A DNA stretch of 64,000 nt from CAITWD01 sp963727285 (GCA_963727285.1 CAVSFF010000012.1:186001-250000), one strand, 5' to 3'. Shown: positions 49,837 to 59,719, counted from the first letter of the stretch. Made by a program: numbers and translations. The notes: a model not told the origin generated them from the sequence alone.

Positions 49837-52413
49837 GTGCTGAGCATCGCGCGCCTGCGCCCGGCGACGGCCGCCCGGGGGTACTACGAGCGCGCCGGAC
49901 TCGAGGACGCCGGGTGGAGTGAGTGGACCGGGATCCCGGTCAGCGAGTGGATCGGGGGCGGCGGCGCCGCTCCTGGGCGTCCGGGGGCCGATCGCGCCGG
50001 GGGACCTGACCCGGCTGCTGTTGGGCACCGACCCCACCAGCGGGGACCGCCTGCGTGCGACCGCAGCCGCGCGCACGACCACCCGCACGGTGCGCGACCG
50101 CCGGACCGGCGCCGAGGTGCCGGTCACCGCGACCGCACGCCCGGTCGCGGGCTTCGATCTGGTCTTCAGCGCACCGAAATCCATCAGCCTGCTGCTGGCG
50201 ATCGACGATCCGCCGGTGTCCGAGGTGACCGCGGCGCACCATGCGGCATGGAGCGCCGCGGTGGAGTTTCTTGAGGGGCATACCTGTGTCGTCCGTCTCA
50301 GGGGCGCCGGCGTTACAGGCGCCGGGTACATCGGCGGCGCATTCGCCCACTACGTCAATCGTGACGGCGATCCGCATCTGCATACCCATGTGGTGATCGC
50401 CAACCAGTCCGTCGCCCCGGACGAACCGACCAGATGGCGTGCGCTCGATGCGATCCCGCTGCTGGTCGGGTGGCGACGGGCCGGTGCGGCAGTCTATGAG
50501 GCGTGCCTGCGGCATGAGCTCACCACGCGGCTCGGGCTCCGGTGGCGCCGGGTTGCCCACGGCGGCTACGAGGTTGCGGGCATCTCCGACGGCGCCATTC
50601 ACGCGACCAGCGCGCGGGGGGCCGCGGTGCGGGCGCATGCCGATCGCCCACGGGGTCACGAGCGCGCACGGCGCACGCATCGCCGGACGGGCGGCCCGCC
50701 CGCCGCGGCGCGGCTTTGCCTGCGCCGAGCGCCGCGGCAGCTGGCGGCAGCTGGCGCGGGATCTCGGGATCGATGCCGCGCGGCGTGACCGCATCCTCGG
50801 GACGCCCCGGCCAGCGGCGGCATTGCCGACACGGACACGCCGACAGCGCCCTCGTCGGCGCCGATGGGCTGACAGCCCGATCGCAGACGTTCACCCATGC
50901 GGACCTGATCGCCGCGATCGCCCGCAGTGCCGACGAGGGCGCAACGGTCGCCGGCATCGTCGACAGCGCCGAACGTACCGCCCGTCGCCACGATGTCCGC
51001 CTCGTCGCTCCCGGGCGGCCGGGACGGCCATCCCGCTATTCGACCGACGAGGTCCTGCGGTGCGAGGAACGGGTCCTCGCCGCAGCCGCGCACGGCCGCG
51101 GCGCGGGCCGCCATCGCGCGGCGCCTGAAGACGTCGCAGATGCCCTCGCGTTCCCGGCGGGTCCGTTGTCGGATGAACAGGCGCGTGCGGCCGAGCATGC
51201 GGCGGCGGCCGACGATCGGATCGCCTGCATCGTCGGGCGCGCCGGCTCCGGCAAGACGACCGCGCTCGCCGCGGCGGCCCGTGCGCTGTGGGCCGGAGGC
51301 ATCACCGTGACCGGCGCCGCGCCCTCGGCCCAGGCCGCCCACGTGCTCCAGCAGGCCACCGGGATTCCGAGCGGCACCCTGCACGCGCTCTGCGCCCGCT
51401 GGGAGCTGGGTGCGGAGCGGCCGGCAGGGTGCATCATCGTCGATGAGGCATCGATGGCCGACAGCCGTACGCTCGCGCGTCTGGTGGGTCTGGCCGATCG
51501 CACAGACGCCCGGATCGTCCTGGTCGGGGACCCGCACCAGCTGCCTGCGGTCGGGCCCGGAGGGCTGTTCATCACGCTGGCCGAGCGCCTCGGAGCCGTC
51601 GAGCTCGCCGCGAACCACCGCCAGGCGGCGCCGTGGGAACGCATCGCGCTGGAGCGGCTCCGTCACGGCGACCCGCAGGCCGCGCTTGAGGCCTGGGACG
51701 CCCACGGCCGGATCCATCGCGATGCCGATCCGGTCGCGGCCTGCGCCGGGGCGTGGTGGGATGCGGTCGGCGCAGGTGAGGTCGCCGACGCGGTCATGCT
51801 CGCCTACCGCCGCGACCAGGTGGCGGCGCTCAACCGGGCGGCGGCGGCCCGCCTCGAGGCGATCGGGCGACGCGGGTCGCGGGTCGGGTCGGGCGACGCC
51901 ACGTTCGCGGTCGGCGACATGGTGCGCTGCCGGATCAACGACCCGCGCACCGGACTGCGCAACGGGATGCGCGGACGCGTCGTCGGGGTCGACGCTGCCC
52001 GGGGCGGACTGCGCGTCGACGCCGAGGACGGGACGCGGGTCGAGGTCGACGCGGACTACCGGGCGGGCGGGGGGATCGAACACGCCTGGGCCATGACCGG
52101 GCATGCCGCCCAGGGCATCACGACCGAGCGCGCCTTCGTCGTGGCACCACCGCCGGGCCGCCACGCCGAGTGGGGCTACGTCGCCCTGTCGCGGGCCCGC
52201 GCCGCAACACATCTGTTCATCGAGGGCGACGATCCGGGCCTCGCGGCGCTGGCGCAGCGGCTGGGGGCACGTGCCGCGCGCGCGCCGGCCACGATCCAAC
52301 GTGCCGCCCGGCACCGCGAACCACCTGCCCTGGATGCCGGCGGTGCCCGTGATCCGGAGCCTCCCGCGCACCATAAGGCCGCGTTAACCCGAGGACCGGT
52401 ACACGAACGGTAA
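49837..52413 (+). CDS. MobF-type conjugative relaxase-helicase (TraA/TrwC-like), three frame breaks
   Basis: About 858 residues from GTG 49837 when one base is removed near 49955, 50630 and 50825. The N-terminal relaxase domain has the tandem catalytic tyrosines (ATAARGYYERAGLED), FDLVFSAPKSISLLLA and the HUH triad GDPHLHTHVVIANQS. The middle (VTSAHGARIAGRAARPPRRG, LARDLGIDAARRDRIL) links to a RecD-like helicase: Walker A GRAGSGKTTALAAAARAL, IIVDEASMADSRTLARLV, GDPHQLPAVGPGGLF, ANHRQ and the UvrD-like C-terminal AMTGHAAQGITTERAFV and YVALSRARAATHLFIEG. It nicks and unwinds DNA at oriT. No other mobilisation gene is adjacent. Confidence 0.87.
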
Positions 52414-52508
52414 GTTCGGGCGCGCCCGTCCCACCACGGGCCAGATCACGCCCGAGAGGCCTGCCCGATGCATCCACCCCGCCCCTGCCGCCCGGCGGTC
52501 ACCCGCCG

Positions 52509-53465
52509 ATGACCGGTACCGATCTGGCCGTCAGGACCCGCGGCCTGACCAAGCGCTACGGATCGCGCGCGGTCGTCGACGCCATCGATCTCGAGCTGCC
52601 GCGCGGGGTCGTGAGCGGCTTCGTCGGCCCGAACGGTGCCGGCAAGACGACCACCCTGCGCATGCTGCTCGGCCTCATCCGCCCGAGCGACGGCACCGGG
52701 GAGGTCCTCGGTGCGCCGATCACCCATCCGGCGAGCTACCTGTCCCGCGTCGGCGCGCTGATCGAATCGCCGGCCTTCTATCCGACGATCTCCGGCAAGC
52801 GCAACCTCGAGATCCTCGCCTCGTTGGGACGGCACGACCGCCGACGCGTCGATGCTCTGCTGACGCAGGTCGGCCTCCAGGGCCGCGGCGGAGACGCCTT
52901 CAAGAGTTACTCGCTCGGCATGAAGCAGCGCCTGGGCATCGCCGCCGCGCTGCTGCCCCGGCCGGAGCTGTTGGTCCTCGACGAGCCGACCAACGGGCTC
53001 GACCCCGCGGGCATCCGCGAAGTCCGGGCCCTCCTTCGCGAGCTGGCCGACGACGGCATGACCGTCGTGGTCTCGAGCCACCTGCTCGGTGAGATCCAGA
53101 CCATCTGCGACCACCTGGTGGTCATCGACGACGGCAAGCTGCGATTCCAGGGGCCAGTCGCAGGACTGATCTCCGAGCAACGCTCGGAGATCATCGCCAT
53201 CCCGGAGGACGCCGCCGACCTTCCCCGTCTCGCCGACATCTGCGCGGCTGCCGACCACGCCGCACGGATCGACGGCGATGCCGTCCACGCGGTGGCACCC
53301 CCGGAGTGGGCGCCCGAGCTCAACCGCACCGCCATGGCCGCCGGCATCACCCTCGCCGGCCTCGCGGTCAGCCGCGGCACCCTCGAAGACGCGTTCTTTG
53401 CCATCACCGACACCGAGGGGCACGAGATCCTTGCCCACGTCCCGGACACGGGAGGGGCAGCATGA
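52509..53465 (+). CDS. ABC transporter ATP-binding protein (BcrA/DrrA type)
   Basis: 318 residues from ATG 52509. Walker A FVGPNGAGKTTTLRMLLG, Q-loop region ALIESPAFYPTISGKRN, signature FKSYSLGMKQRLGIAAA, Walker B LLVLDEPTNGLDPAGIRE and H-loop VVVSSHLLGEIQTICDH. The pattern IESPAFYPxxSGxxNL is that of the bacitracin-export BcrA group. The C-terminal extension is typical of the group. Its stop overlaps the permease start (ATGA). Confidence 0.92.
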   Translation: MTGTDLAVRTRGLTKRYGSRAVVDAIDLELPRGVVSGFVGPNGAGKTTTLRMLLGLIRPSDGTGEVLGAPITHPASYLSRVGALIESPAFYPTISGKRNLEILASLGRHDRRRVDALLTQVGLQGRGGDAFKSYSLGMKQRLGIAAALLPRPELLVLDEPTNGLDPAGIREVRALLRELADDGMTVVVSSHLLGEIQTICDHLVVIDDGKLRFQGPVAGLISEQRSEIIAIPEDAADLPRLADICAAADHAARIDGDAVHAVAPPEWAPELNRTAMAAGITLAGLAVSRGTLEDAFFAITDTEGHEILAHVPDTGGAA

Positions 53466-54250
53466 CCGGTGCATTCTTCAGCGAACTGCTCAAGCTCCGA
53501 CGGCGGGGCCTGTTGCTGGGCGGCGGCGGTCTGCTGCTCGGATTCACCGCACTGTTTACGGTGCTCGGCATCGAGCGGGCCACGACGCATCCGGGCACCG
53601 GGCGCGGATTCCACGTCTCGGTCGCCGAGCTCTCCCGTCCCGACGGGCTCGTGCGCGGCATCTCGCACGCGGGCACGCTGATGGGCATCGTGATGCTCGG
53701 CATCTTCGCCGCCGCGTTCGGCGTCGAGTACACGACGGGTGCGCTGCGCAATCTGCTGGTCCGCGAGCCGCGCCGCGTCCACTTTTTGGTCGGCAAGTAC
53801 TTGGCGCTGCTCGTGTTTGCCGTGATCGTGGTCGCGCTGGCCTGCATCGTCTCGGTCGTGCTGGCCTTCGCCTTGGCACCCTCGAAGGGGATCGACACGT
53901 CGGCCTGGACAAGCTCCACCGGGCTCGCCGACACCTGGCGGGCGGTGTGGCACCTGCTGGTCGCCGCGCTCGGCTACGGCACCATCGGTGCCGCCCTGGC
54001 GATCATCTTCCGCTCACCGGTGGCGGCGCTGGCGATCGGTGTCGCGTGGCTGCTGCCAGCCGAGGCGATCCTGTCCAATCTGTGGACCAGCGGGCAGGAC
54101 TGGCTCCCGGGACAATTGCTGTCGAATCTGAGCTCGGGCGGCAGTGCGTCGGTCTCGCTCACCCGGACGGCAGTCACGCTGGTGGCGTACTGGGCCGTCG
54201 TGGCGGTGGGCACGACCGTGCTGTTCTCGCGTCGGGATGTCGCCAATTAG
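53462..54250 (+). CDS. ABC-2 family permease
   Basis: 262 residues, coupled to the ATPase by ATGA. Six hydrophobic segments: LLLGGGGLLLGFTALFTVLG, GTLMGIVMLGIFAAAFGVEY, LALLVFAVIVVALACIVSVV, LLVAALGYGTIGAALAIIF, PVAALAIGVAWLLPAEA and VTLVAYWAVVAVGTTVLF. The EYTTGALRNLLVREPRR block after helix 2 is characteristic of BcrB-like permeases. The pair would export a peptide or lipid-like compound, or confer resistance to one. Substrate unknown. Confidence 0.86.
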   Translation: MTGAFFSELLKLRRRGLLLGGGGLLLGFTALFTVLGIERATTHPGTGRGFHVSVAELSRPDGLVRGISHAGTLMGIVMLGIFAAAFGVEYTTGALRNLLVREPRRVHFLVGKYLALLVFAVIVVALACIVSVVLAFALAPSKGIDTSAWTSSTGLADTWRAVWHLLVAALGYGTIGAALAIIFRSPVAALAIGVAWLLPAEAILSNLWTSGQDWLPGQLLSNLSSGGSASVSLTRTAVTLVAYWAVVAVGTTVLFSRRDVAN

Positions 54251-54939
54251 CAGGGGGTTTTTCCTCGTCTCGGACGTTGTCGGGACGGCCCGCCCCGATG
54301 ATCGGGAAAAACCCCGATACCCCGCTCGGGCGGGCGGGCATACATTGTCTGTGCACCACTAACCGGACTTTGAAACCGCATCGCCGAGTCGTCGTCTGCT
54401 TCCAGCGCTCGTAGGAAGCGTCACATGCAATGAAGGCCTCTTACCACCCGCGTGGTGGCCGTAGGCCAGGGCTAGGAGCCCCACGCATTGTGCCCGCTTC
54501 GGTCCCTGCGCTCTGGGGCGACAGTCGACCAACGGTAGGAATTCAGCAGTACTGCGATGCGAGGCAAGGATCCCGGATAGGAGATCTCAACCGACTGAGG
54601 TGCATTGAAGTCGAATAACCCGGCAGATCCCGGTGCCCGCCAGTGAAATAATCTGACGGGTGCCGGGATTTGTGTCGTTGTGGGCGCGAATCGGCGGCGT
54701 CCGCGCGCCCCCCGCAGCCGGTCGCTGCGACAGGAGGACGTCGACCCGAGACGACGGATCAGGGCCACGCCTGCGTCGCCCGCTGCCGGCAGGCAGTCCG
54801 GAACGGATCGCTGTAGTTTCCTTGCGAGGATTGCCACCGGACGCAGGAGGCAGGCAATGCGGACTCGATCCGAACATCGGGCGCAGCGACGGCCGGGGGG
54901 CGACTCGGTGCCGCCAGATCACATCGGGGTGGCCGTCCG
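54251..54939. other. 689-base region without a recognised gene, lower GC, with inverted repeats
   Basis: It begins with a spaced inverted repeat (GGGGTTTTTCC at about 54254 and GGAAAAACCCC at about 54304) just after the permease stop, possibly a terminator with an internal stem. From about 54360 to 54660 the base composition drops visibly and no reading frame looks like protein; a 62-codon frame at 54430-54618 has no ribosome site. Short stems occur (GGCC-GTA-GGCC; a longer imperfect pair, ATCCCGGTGCCCG with CGGGTGCCGGGAT, near 54628 and 54654). It could hold a structured RNA or a remnant element. I could not match it to tRNA, tmRNA, RNase P, SRP or common riboswitch motifs. Confidence 0.5.
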
Positions 54940-55395
54940 ATGACCCGCCGCCAGCGCCTGTCGATCGCCGGTGCCGTCTGTGCGATCGGGTTGATCCCCG
55001 CCATGGCCGCATGCGGCTCGTCGTCGTCGTCTTCGGCATCGGGCACCACATCGGCGTCCACCGGCGCGACGACCACAGCACCGCCGGTCGCGGCGATCCA
55101 CGTCCGCCTGACCGCGCCGAGCCACACCCCGGTCGCCAACACACCGTGGCATTACGTCGTCCGGGTGACCAGTGCGGCCGGCGCACCAATCCCGGCGCTG
55201 ATTCACCTCCAGGCCCTGTTCCAGGGTCAGGTGGTCGGGCAGATCGGGCTGCACCGCACCACACACGGCGTGTGGGCGGAAACGATCACGTGGCCGGATG
55301 CGTCGGTCGGTCAGCCGCTGGTATTTCAGGTCAAGGCCACCGCCAACGGCGTCACGGCCACGGTCAACTACCCGCTCCAGGTCTCCCGGACGTGA
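54940..55395 (+). CDS. Lipoprotein with Ig-like/FixH-like domain
   Basis: 151 residues from ATG 54940. The signal peptide ends in the lipobox PAMAACGSSSSSSASG. After a Ser/Thr linker comes one beta-sandwich-like domain (HVRLTAPSHTPVANTPWHYV, ALIHLQALFQGQVVGQIG, GVWAETITWPDASVGQPLVF, VNYPLQVSRT), similar to YtkA/FixH-like or Ig-like folds. Its stop overlaps the start of the following ATPase gene (GTGA), so it is a likely partner of that MacB-type transporter. Confidence 0.75.
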   Translation: MTRRQRLSIAGAVCAIGLIPAMAACGSSSSSSASGTTSASTGATTTAPPVAAIHVRLTAPSHTPVANTPWHYVVRVTSAAGAPIPALIHLQALFQGQVVGQIGLHRTTHGVWAETITWPDASVGQPLVFQVKATANGVTATVNYPLQVSRT

Positions 55396-56099
55396 CCCCT
55401 CCGCCCCGCGGCATCGACGTCATCTGCGAACACGTTCGCAAGGCGTTCGAGGGCGGACGGATTTCCGCCCTCGAAGACGTCACGCTCGATATCGCGGCGG
55501 GTGAATTCGTCGCACTGACGGGGCGCTCAGGCTGTGGGAAGAGCACGCTGTTGAATCTCATCGGGGCCCTGGACCGGCCCGATAGCGGCATGATCAGCGT
55601 CGGAGGCCAGTCGCTGGCCGAGATGTCCGACCTCGCCGAGTATCGGGCGCGGACGATCGGATTCGTCTTCCAGTTCCACTACCTGATCCCGACACTGTCG
55701 GCGTTGTGGAATGTCCAGGTGCCGATGATCGGGGTGGTGCCGTCGCCCCGCGAACGGGAGACCCGGGCACGGGCCCTGCTCGCCGAAGTGGGGCTCGCCG
55801 ACCGCGCCGACGACCGGCCCGGGGTCATGTCCGGCGGTGAGCGCCAGCGCGTCGCCATCGCCCGTGCACTGGCGAACCACCCGGCGCTGCTGCTGGCCGA
55901 CGAGCCCACCGGCGCCCTCGACTCGTCGACGGGTGCCGCGGTACTCAAACTGCTCCGCGAGGTACGCGAGCAATACGGCATGACGGTGCTGATGGTCACC
56001 AACGACGACGATGTCGCCCACACCGCGGACCGGATCGTCCGCATGCGCGACGGGATGCTGACGGCCGTTACTCCCGGCGCAGCGCCTCGATCGGGTTGA
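55392..56099 (+). CDS. MacB/LolD-type ABC transporter ATP-binding protein
   Basis: 235 residues from GTG 55392, overlapping the lipoprotein stop. Walker A LTGRSGCGKSTLLNLIGAL, Q-loop GFVFQFHYLIPTLSALWNV, signature GVMSGGERQRVAIARALA, Walker B LLLADEPTGALDSSTGAAV and H-loop VLMVTNDDDVAHTADRIV; Asn-Asp stands where the switch His is usual (VTHD in most LolD proteins). Type VII (MacB-like) exporters act mechanically on the periplasmic side. Its permease is on the opposite strand and the two 3' ends overlap by 32 bases. Confidence 0.9.
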   Translation: MTPPPRGIDVICEHVRKAFEGGRISALEDVTLDIAAGEFVALTGRSGCGKSTLLNLIGALDRPDSGMISVGGQSLAEMSDLAEYRARTIGFVFQFHYLIPTLSALWNVQVPMIGVVPSPRERETRARALLAEVGLADRADDRPGVMSGGERQRVAIARALANHPALLLADEPTGALDSSTGAAVLKLLREVREQYGMTVLMVTNDDDVAHTADRIVRMRDGMLTAVTPGAAPRSG

Positions 56100-57186
56100 G
56101 CCGGACCGCGCGGATCACCGGGTAGATCGCACCGAGCATCCCGACGCCGAGGGAGAAGGCCAGCCCCCAGGCAAACACGCTCGGCCCGAACACGGGGCTC
56201 ACCAGGTCCGACAGCGCACCCCGAGCCACCAGCAGCTGCGCGGCGATCCATCCCAGCAGGAGCCCGAAGGCGAGCGCCAGCAGGCAGATCGCCAGCGCCT
56301 CTCCGAGGATGACCCCCGCGACGCGCCGGGCAGGCCAGCCCACCGCGCGCAGGACCCCGATCTCCTGGCTACGTTCCATCACCGACATCGCCATCGTGTT
56401 GGTGACCCCGATACCGCCCACGAGGAGTGCCACGACCGAAAACACCCAGCCCGCGCTGATCAGCAGCTTGCTCGTCGTGTCGACCTGGATCGCCTGACCG
56501 GGATTCGTGACCGCGACAAGACCCGAATAGCGGCGCTCGAGCCGGGCGGCGACCTGGGAGGTCGATGCGCCCGGCTGGACGATCACCGCGATCGAGGTCA
56601 GCTCGCCCGGTCGACCCGCCCAATGCTGGACGCGTTCCAGCTGCGCGACGACCCCGCCGTCCTCGAACGAGTTCCCGCTGTGATAGATCCCCGACACCTG
56701 GAGGGTGTGGCCGGCGATCGTGATCGCGTCTCCCGGATGCAGGTGCAGGGCCGCGGCGGCGGAGTCGCCCAAGACCACCTCGTTGGGACCGGGCCTCCTC
56801 CCGGAGACAATCACGAACTGGCGCTCCGGAAACTCGGACGGCCTGAGCCCGAAGACCAGCTGCGAGCTCTGGCCGTCGACGGTCGTGACCAACAGCTTGA
56901 TCCCGGCCGTCTCCTTGACGCCTGGGTCGGCCGCGACCCGAGCCGCCATCTGCTCCGGCAGCAATGAGTTGGTGAGCTCGGTGACCTGGCCCTGGAACAG
57001 CCCGAAGTCGGCCCCGCCGAGGTGGATGACGTTATTGACCGTCTGCTGCACGCCGGAGCTGATCGACAACAGCGCCACGATGAGGCCCACCCCGAGCGCA
57101 ACGCCGACCGCCGTGAACAGCGTGCGTGCCCGCCGGCGCATCAGATTGGTCCAGATCATCGCGGGGAGCCACACGCGTCCGATCAT
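56068..57186 (-). CDS. MacB/FtsX-type ABC transporter permease
   Basis: 372 residues from ATG 57186 (the frame is open 27 bases further). One N-terminal helix (TLFTAVGVALGVGLIVALLS), a large extracytoplasmic domain (residues about 50-235, with VVLGDSAAAALHLHPGDAIT and LQVSGIYHSGNSFEDGGVV), then three helices (WVFSVVALLVGGIGVTNTMA, ALAICLLALAFGLLLGWIAA, LAFSLGVGMLGAIYPVIRAV) ending PIEALRRE. This is the classical MacB permease pattern, including NTMAMSVMERSQEIGVLRAV. It converges with its probable ATPase gene. Confidence 0.9.
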   Translation of the reverse strand: MIGRVWLPAMIWTNLMRRRARTLFTAVGVALGVGLIVALLSISSGVQQTVNNVIHLGGADFGLFQGQVTELTNSLLPEQMAARVAADPGVKETAGIKLLVTTVDGQSSQLVFGLRPSEFPERQFVIVSGRRPGPNEVVLGDSAAAALHLHPGDAITIAGHTLQVSGIYHSGNSFEDGGVVAQLERVQHWAGRPGELTSIAVIVQPGASTSQVAARLERRYSGLVAVTNPGQAIQVDTTSKLLISAGWVFSVVALLVGGIGVTNTMAMSVMERSQEIGVLRAVGWPARRVAGVILGEALAICLLALAFGLLLGWIAAQLLVARGALSDLVSPVFGPSVFAWGLAFSLGVGMLGAIYPVIRAVRLNPIEALRRE

Positions 57187-57271
57187 ACCCCCGCACCCGC
57201 AGGCGCCATCCACGGGCCACCGCCCGACGCATCGGCCGGATGGCGGCCCGGCCGGGCACCGGGCCGGGGGT

Positions 57272-59515
57272 CTACTCCTCGATCACCGGAATGATCTTGT
57301 CCATCCACTTCGGCAGCCACCAGTTCCACTTGCCGGCCAGCCGCATAAACGCCGGGACCAGCAGCAGGCGCACGAGCGTGGCGTCGATGAAGATCGCCAC
57401 GGCCAGACCCAGCGACAGCTCCTTGAGCGGGATCAGGCGATTCGACCCGAACGACAGGAACACGATGATCATCAGCACGGCCGCGGTCGTGATGATGCGC
57501 CCGGTACGGGCGAGCCCGAACGCGACCGCGTCGTTGTCACTGCCACCACGGTCCCGGTACTCCCGTACCCGGGAGAGCAGGAACACCTCGTAGTCCATGG
57601 AGAGCCCGAACAGGATCGAGAACATGAACGCGGGCACCCAGTTCGTGACGTGCCCGAGATGGTCGAAACGCAAGACGCTGTCGGCCCAGCCCCATTGGAA
57701 GACGGCGACCATCACCCCGTAGGCGGCCAGCACCGACAGCAGGGTCATGACGACGGCCTTCAGCGGCAGCACGAGCGACCGGAACAGCACGGTCAGGACG
57801 ATGAAGGTCAGGATCATCACGAGGGCGATGACGAACGGCAGGCGACCGGACACGGCCGCCGTGAAGTCGCGGTTCGCGCTGGCGGCGCCACCGACGAACA
57901 CGCGCACCGGGGAGTTCGCCCCCACGGCCTGCGGGCCGTAGGTGTCGGCGATCCGGCCGGCCAGATCCTGGGCGGCCTGGGTGTCCTCATTGGACTTCGG
58001 ATAGACCGTGACGACGACGCCCGAGCCGTCCTTGGAGACCGCGACGTCCGGCTTGACGCCCGAGACCTGCGGATCGGCGGCCACCGCCTTCTGGAAGTTC
58101 GCGGCCGCGACGCGGGTGGCGAGATGCGACTCGGGCGTGCCGTCGAACACCACGCTGATCGGATCCTCCGCGCCCGGACCCGCGGCGGCCACCAGCTGAC
58201 CGGCGGCGACCCGCGACGGGACGTTCGTGGGCAGCGAGGTCACGCCGCTCGACCCGGTCTTCATGACCAGTACCGGCGACGCCAGCACCAGCAGGATGAC
58301 CGAGACGCTGATCAGGACGGTCCATGGACGCCGCATGACCGCGGCGGCCCAGCGGCCCCAAAATCCGAAGTCACCGTCGTCGGTGGTCACGTGGCGGGGC
58401 GGACGGTGGAACACGCGCCGCACCAAGGCGACCGCATCCCACCGGAACAGGCGCTTGTGGAGCGCGACCAAGACAGCCGGAGTGAAGGTGAGGCTGGCGG
58501 CGACGAGGGCCACCACGACCCCGATCGTGCCGACGGCAAACCCGGTGAAGATCGGGACCCCGACGGCGAGCATCCCGGCGAGGGCGACCGCCACCGTCAG
58601 GCCGGAGAAGAAGATCGCCTTGCCCGCACGCCCGGTCGTGATCGCGGCGGCATCGAGCGGGTCGAATCCCGCCCGCAACTCGTCCCGGAAGCGGTTGACG
58701 ATAAACAGCGAGTAGTCGACGCCGATGCCGATGCCGATCAGCGGGACCACGTTCTGGACGTAGATCGACAGGCTCATCCAGCCCGCGATGAACCACAGGG
58801 CGCCAAGGGTGGTCACCAGGCCGATCACCGTGACGACCACGGGAATGCCGGCCGCCCACAGCGATCCGAAGAAGATGACCAGCACGAGCAGGATCAACGG
58901 CACCTGGACCGCTTCCGAGATCGCCAGATCGTGCGAGTTGACCTCGTTGAAGTCGGTGTAGATCGCCGGCCCCGAGGTCACCCCGACCTTGACATCGGGC
59001 GTCGACTGGGCGTTTGCGGCGTCGATGATCGACTTGGTGTGCGCAAGCACCTGATCGAGGGACTCGGTCAGCCCGATCTGGGCCAGGGCCGTTCGGGTCT
59101 TCGCGTACGCCAACTGCGGGTCCTGGGCCGGAGTGATGACCTGGGCGACGACCGGACCGCCGGCCTTCTTGACCGCGGCGGCCGTCTTGGCGACGACGGC
59201 CTGGAAGGCGGGATCGCTCGGCGCCAGGGTCGGGCTGGAGAACACCACCGTCATGTTCGAGGGGAACTCGTTCGTGAACTTCTTGGCCACGACGTCGTTC
59301 GCGCCCTGCGAGGTGGATCCGGCGATCTCGAAGCCGCCTTGGGACAGACGTCCGGTCAGTTTGCCGGCCAGCGGCGCCATGACCACGAACAGCACGATCC
59401 AGAAGATGATCACCCAGCGGCGGTGACGTCCGCTCCAGCGCCCGAGCCGGGCAAACGGTCCCGTCGGGACAACGTGTTCGGTCGCGCTCTCGATCTCGGA
59501 CGGGCTCGTACTCAT
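57272..59515 (-). CDS. MMPL/RND family transporter
   Basis: 747 residues from ATG 59515. Two homologous halves, each with one helix, an extracytoplasmic domain and a cluster of five helices: VIIFWIVLFVVMAPLAGKLT, VPLIGIGIGVDYSLFIVNRF and AGKAIFFSGLTVAVALAGML in half one; WTVLISVSVILLVLASPVLV, FMFSILFGLSMDYEVFLLSR and TGRIITTAAVLMIIVFLSFG in half two. The Asp-Tyr pairs in VDYSLF and MDYEVF are the conserved proton-relay residues of MMPL proteins. Such exporters move lipids or drugs to the envelope. No regulator is adjacent. Confidence 0.93.
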   Translation of the reverse strand: MSTSPSEIESATEHVVPTGPFARLGRWSGRHRRWVIIFWIVLFVVMAPLAGKLTGRLSQGGFEIAGSTSQGANDVVAKKFTNEFPSNMTVVFSSPTLAPSDPAFQAVVAKTAAAVKKAGGPVVAQVITPAQDPQLAYAKTRTALAQIGLTESLDQVLAHTKSIIDAANAQSTPDVKVGVTSGPAIYTDFNEVNSHDLAISEAVQVPLILLVLVIFFGSLWAAGIPVVVTVIGLVTTLGALWFIAGWMSLSIYVQNVVPLIGIGIGVDYSLFIVNRFRDELRAGFDPLDAAAITTGRAGKAIFFSGLTVAVALAGMLAVGVPIFTGFAVGTIGVVVALVAASLTFTPAVLVALHKRLFRWDAVALVRRVFHRPPRHVTTDDGDFGFWGRWAAAVMRRPWTVLISVSVILLVLASPVLVMKTGSSGVTSLPTNVPSRVAAGQLVAAAGPGAEDPISVVFDGTPESHLATRVAAANFQKAVAADPQVSGVKPDVAVSKDGSGVVVTVYPKSNEDTQAAQDLAGRIADTYGPQAVGANSPVRVFVGGAASANRDFTAAVSGRLPFVIALVMILTFIVLTVLFRSLVLPLKAVVMTLLSVLAAYGVMVAVFQWGWADSVLRFDHLGHVTNWVPAFMFSILFGLSMDYEVFLLSRVREYRDRGGSDNDAVAFGLARTGRIITTAAVLMIIVFLSFGSNRLIPLKELSLGLAVAIFIDATLVRLLLVPAFMRLAGKWNWWLPKWMDKIIPVIEE

Positions 59516-59676
59516 CGCGGGCCCGCCACGGGGGCCTGCGCCCGCGCGATCCGCCGGTACATGGGTGAACTCATTGCTGCTCCGGGGGGACGGATGACGG
59601 TCCGAACGGGGTGTATGACACCCGCCGCCCCGTAGCTAACACGCTCAACCGGTGCGGGTCCAATAGGCAACCGCGA

Positions 59677-59709
59677 CGCAATCCGATAGGCCACGCCTAT
59701 CGGATTGCG
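59677..59709. terminator. Perfect 15-base inverted repeat with three-base loop
   Basis: CGCAATCCGATAGGC and GCCTATCGGATTGCG around CAC, eleven bases after the ppa stop and about 160 bases before the MMPL start, both on the minus strand. It probably terminates ppa; lacking a T-run, it could instead be an operator for the MMPL gene. A partial copy (CCAATAGGC) lies just upstream. Confidence 0.6.
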
Positions 59710-59719
59710 GAATGCGCGA

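Noticed and set aside
54430..54618. A 62-codon open frame in the silent region
   Set aside because: No ribosome site, no recognisable domain, and composition unlike the neighbouring genes.
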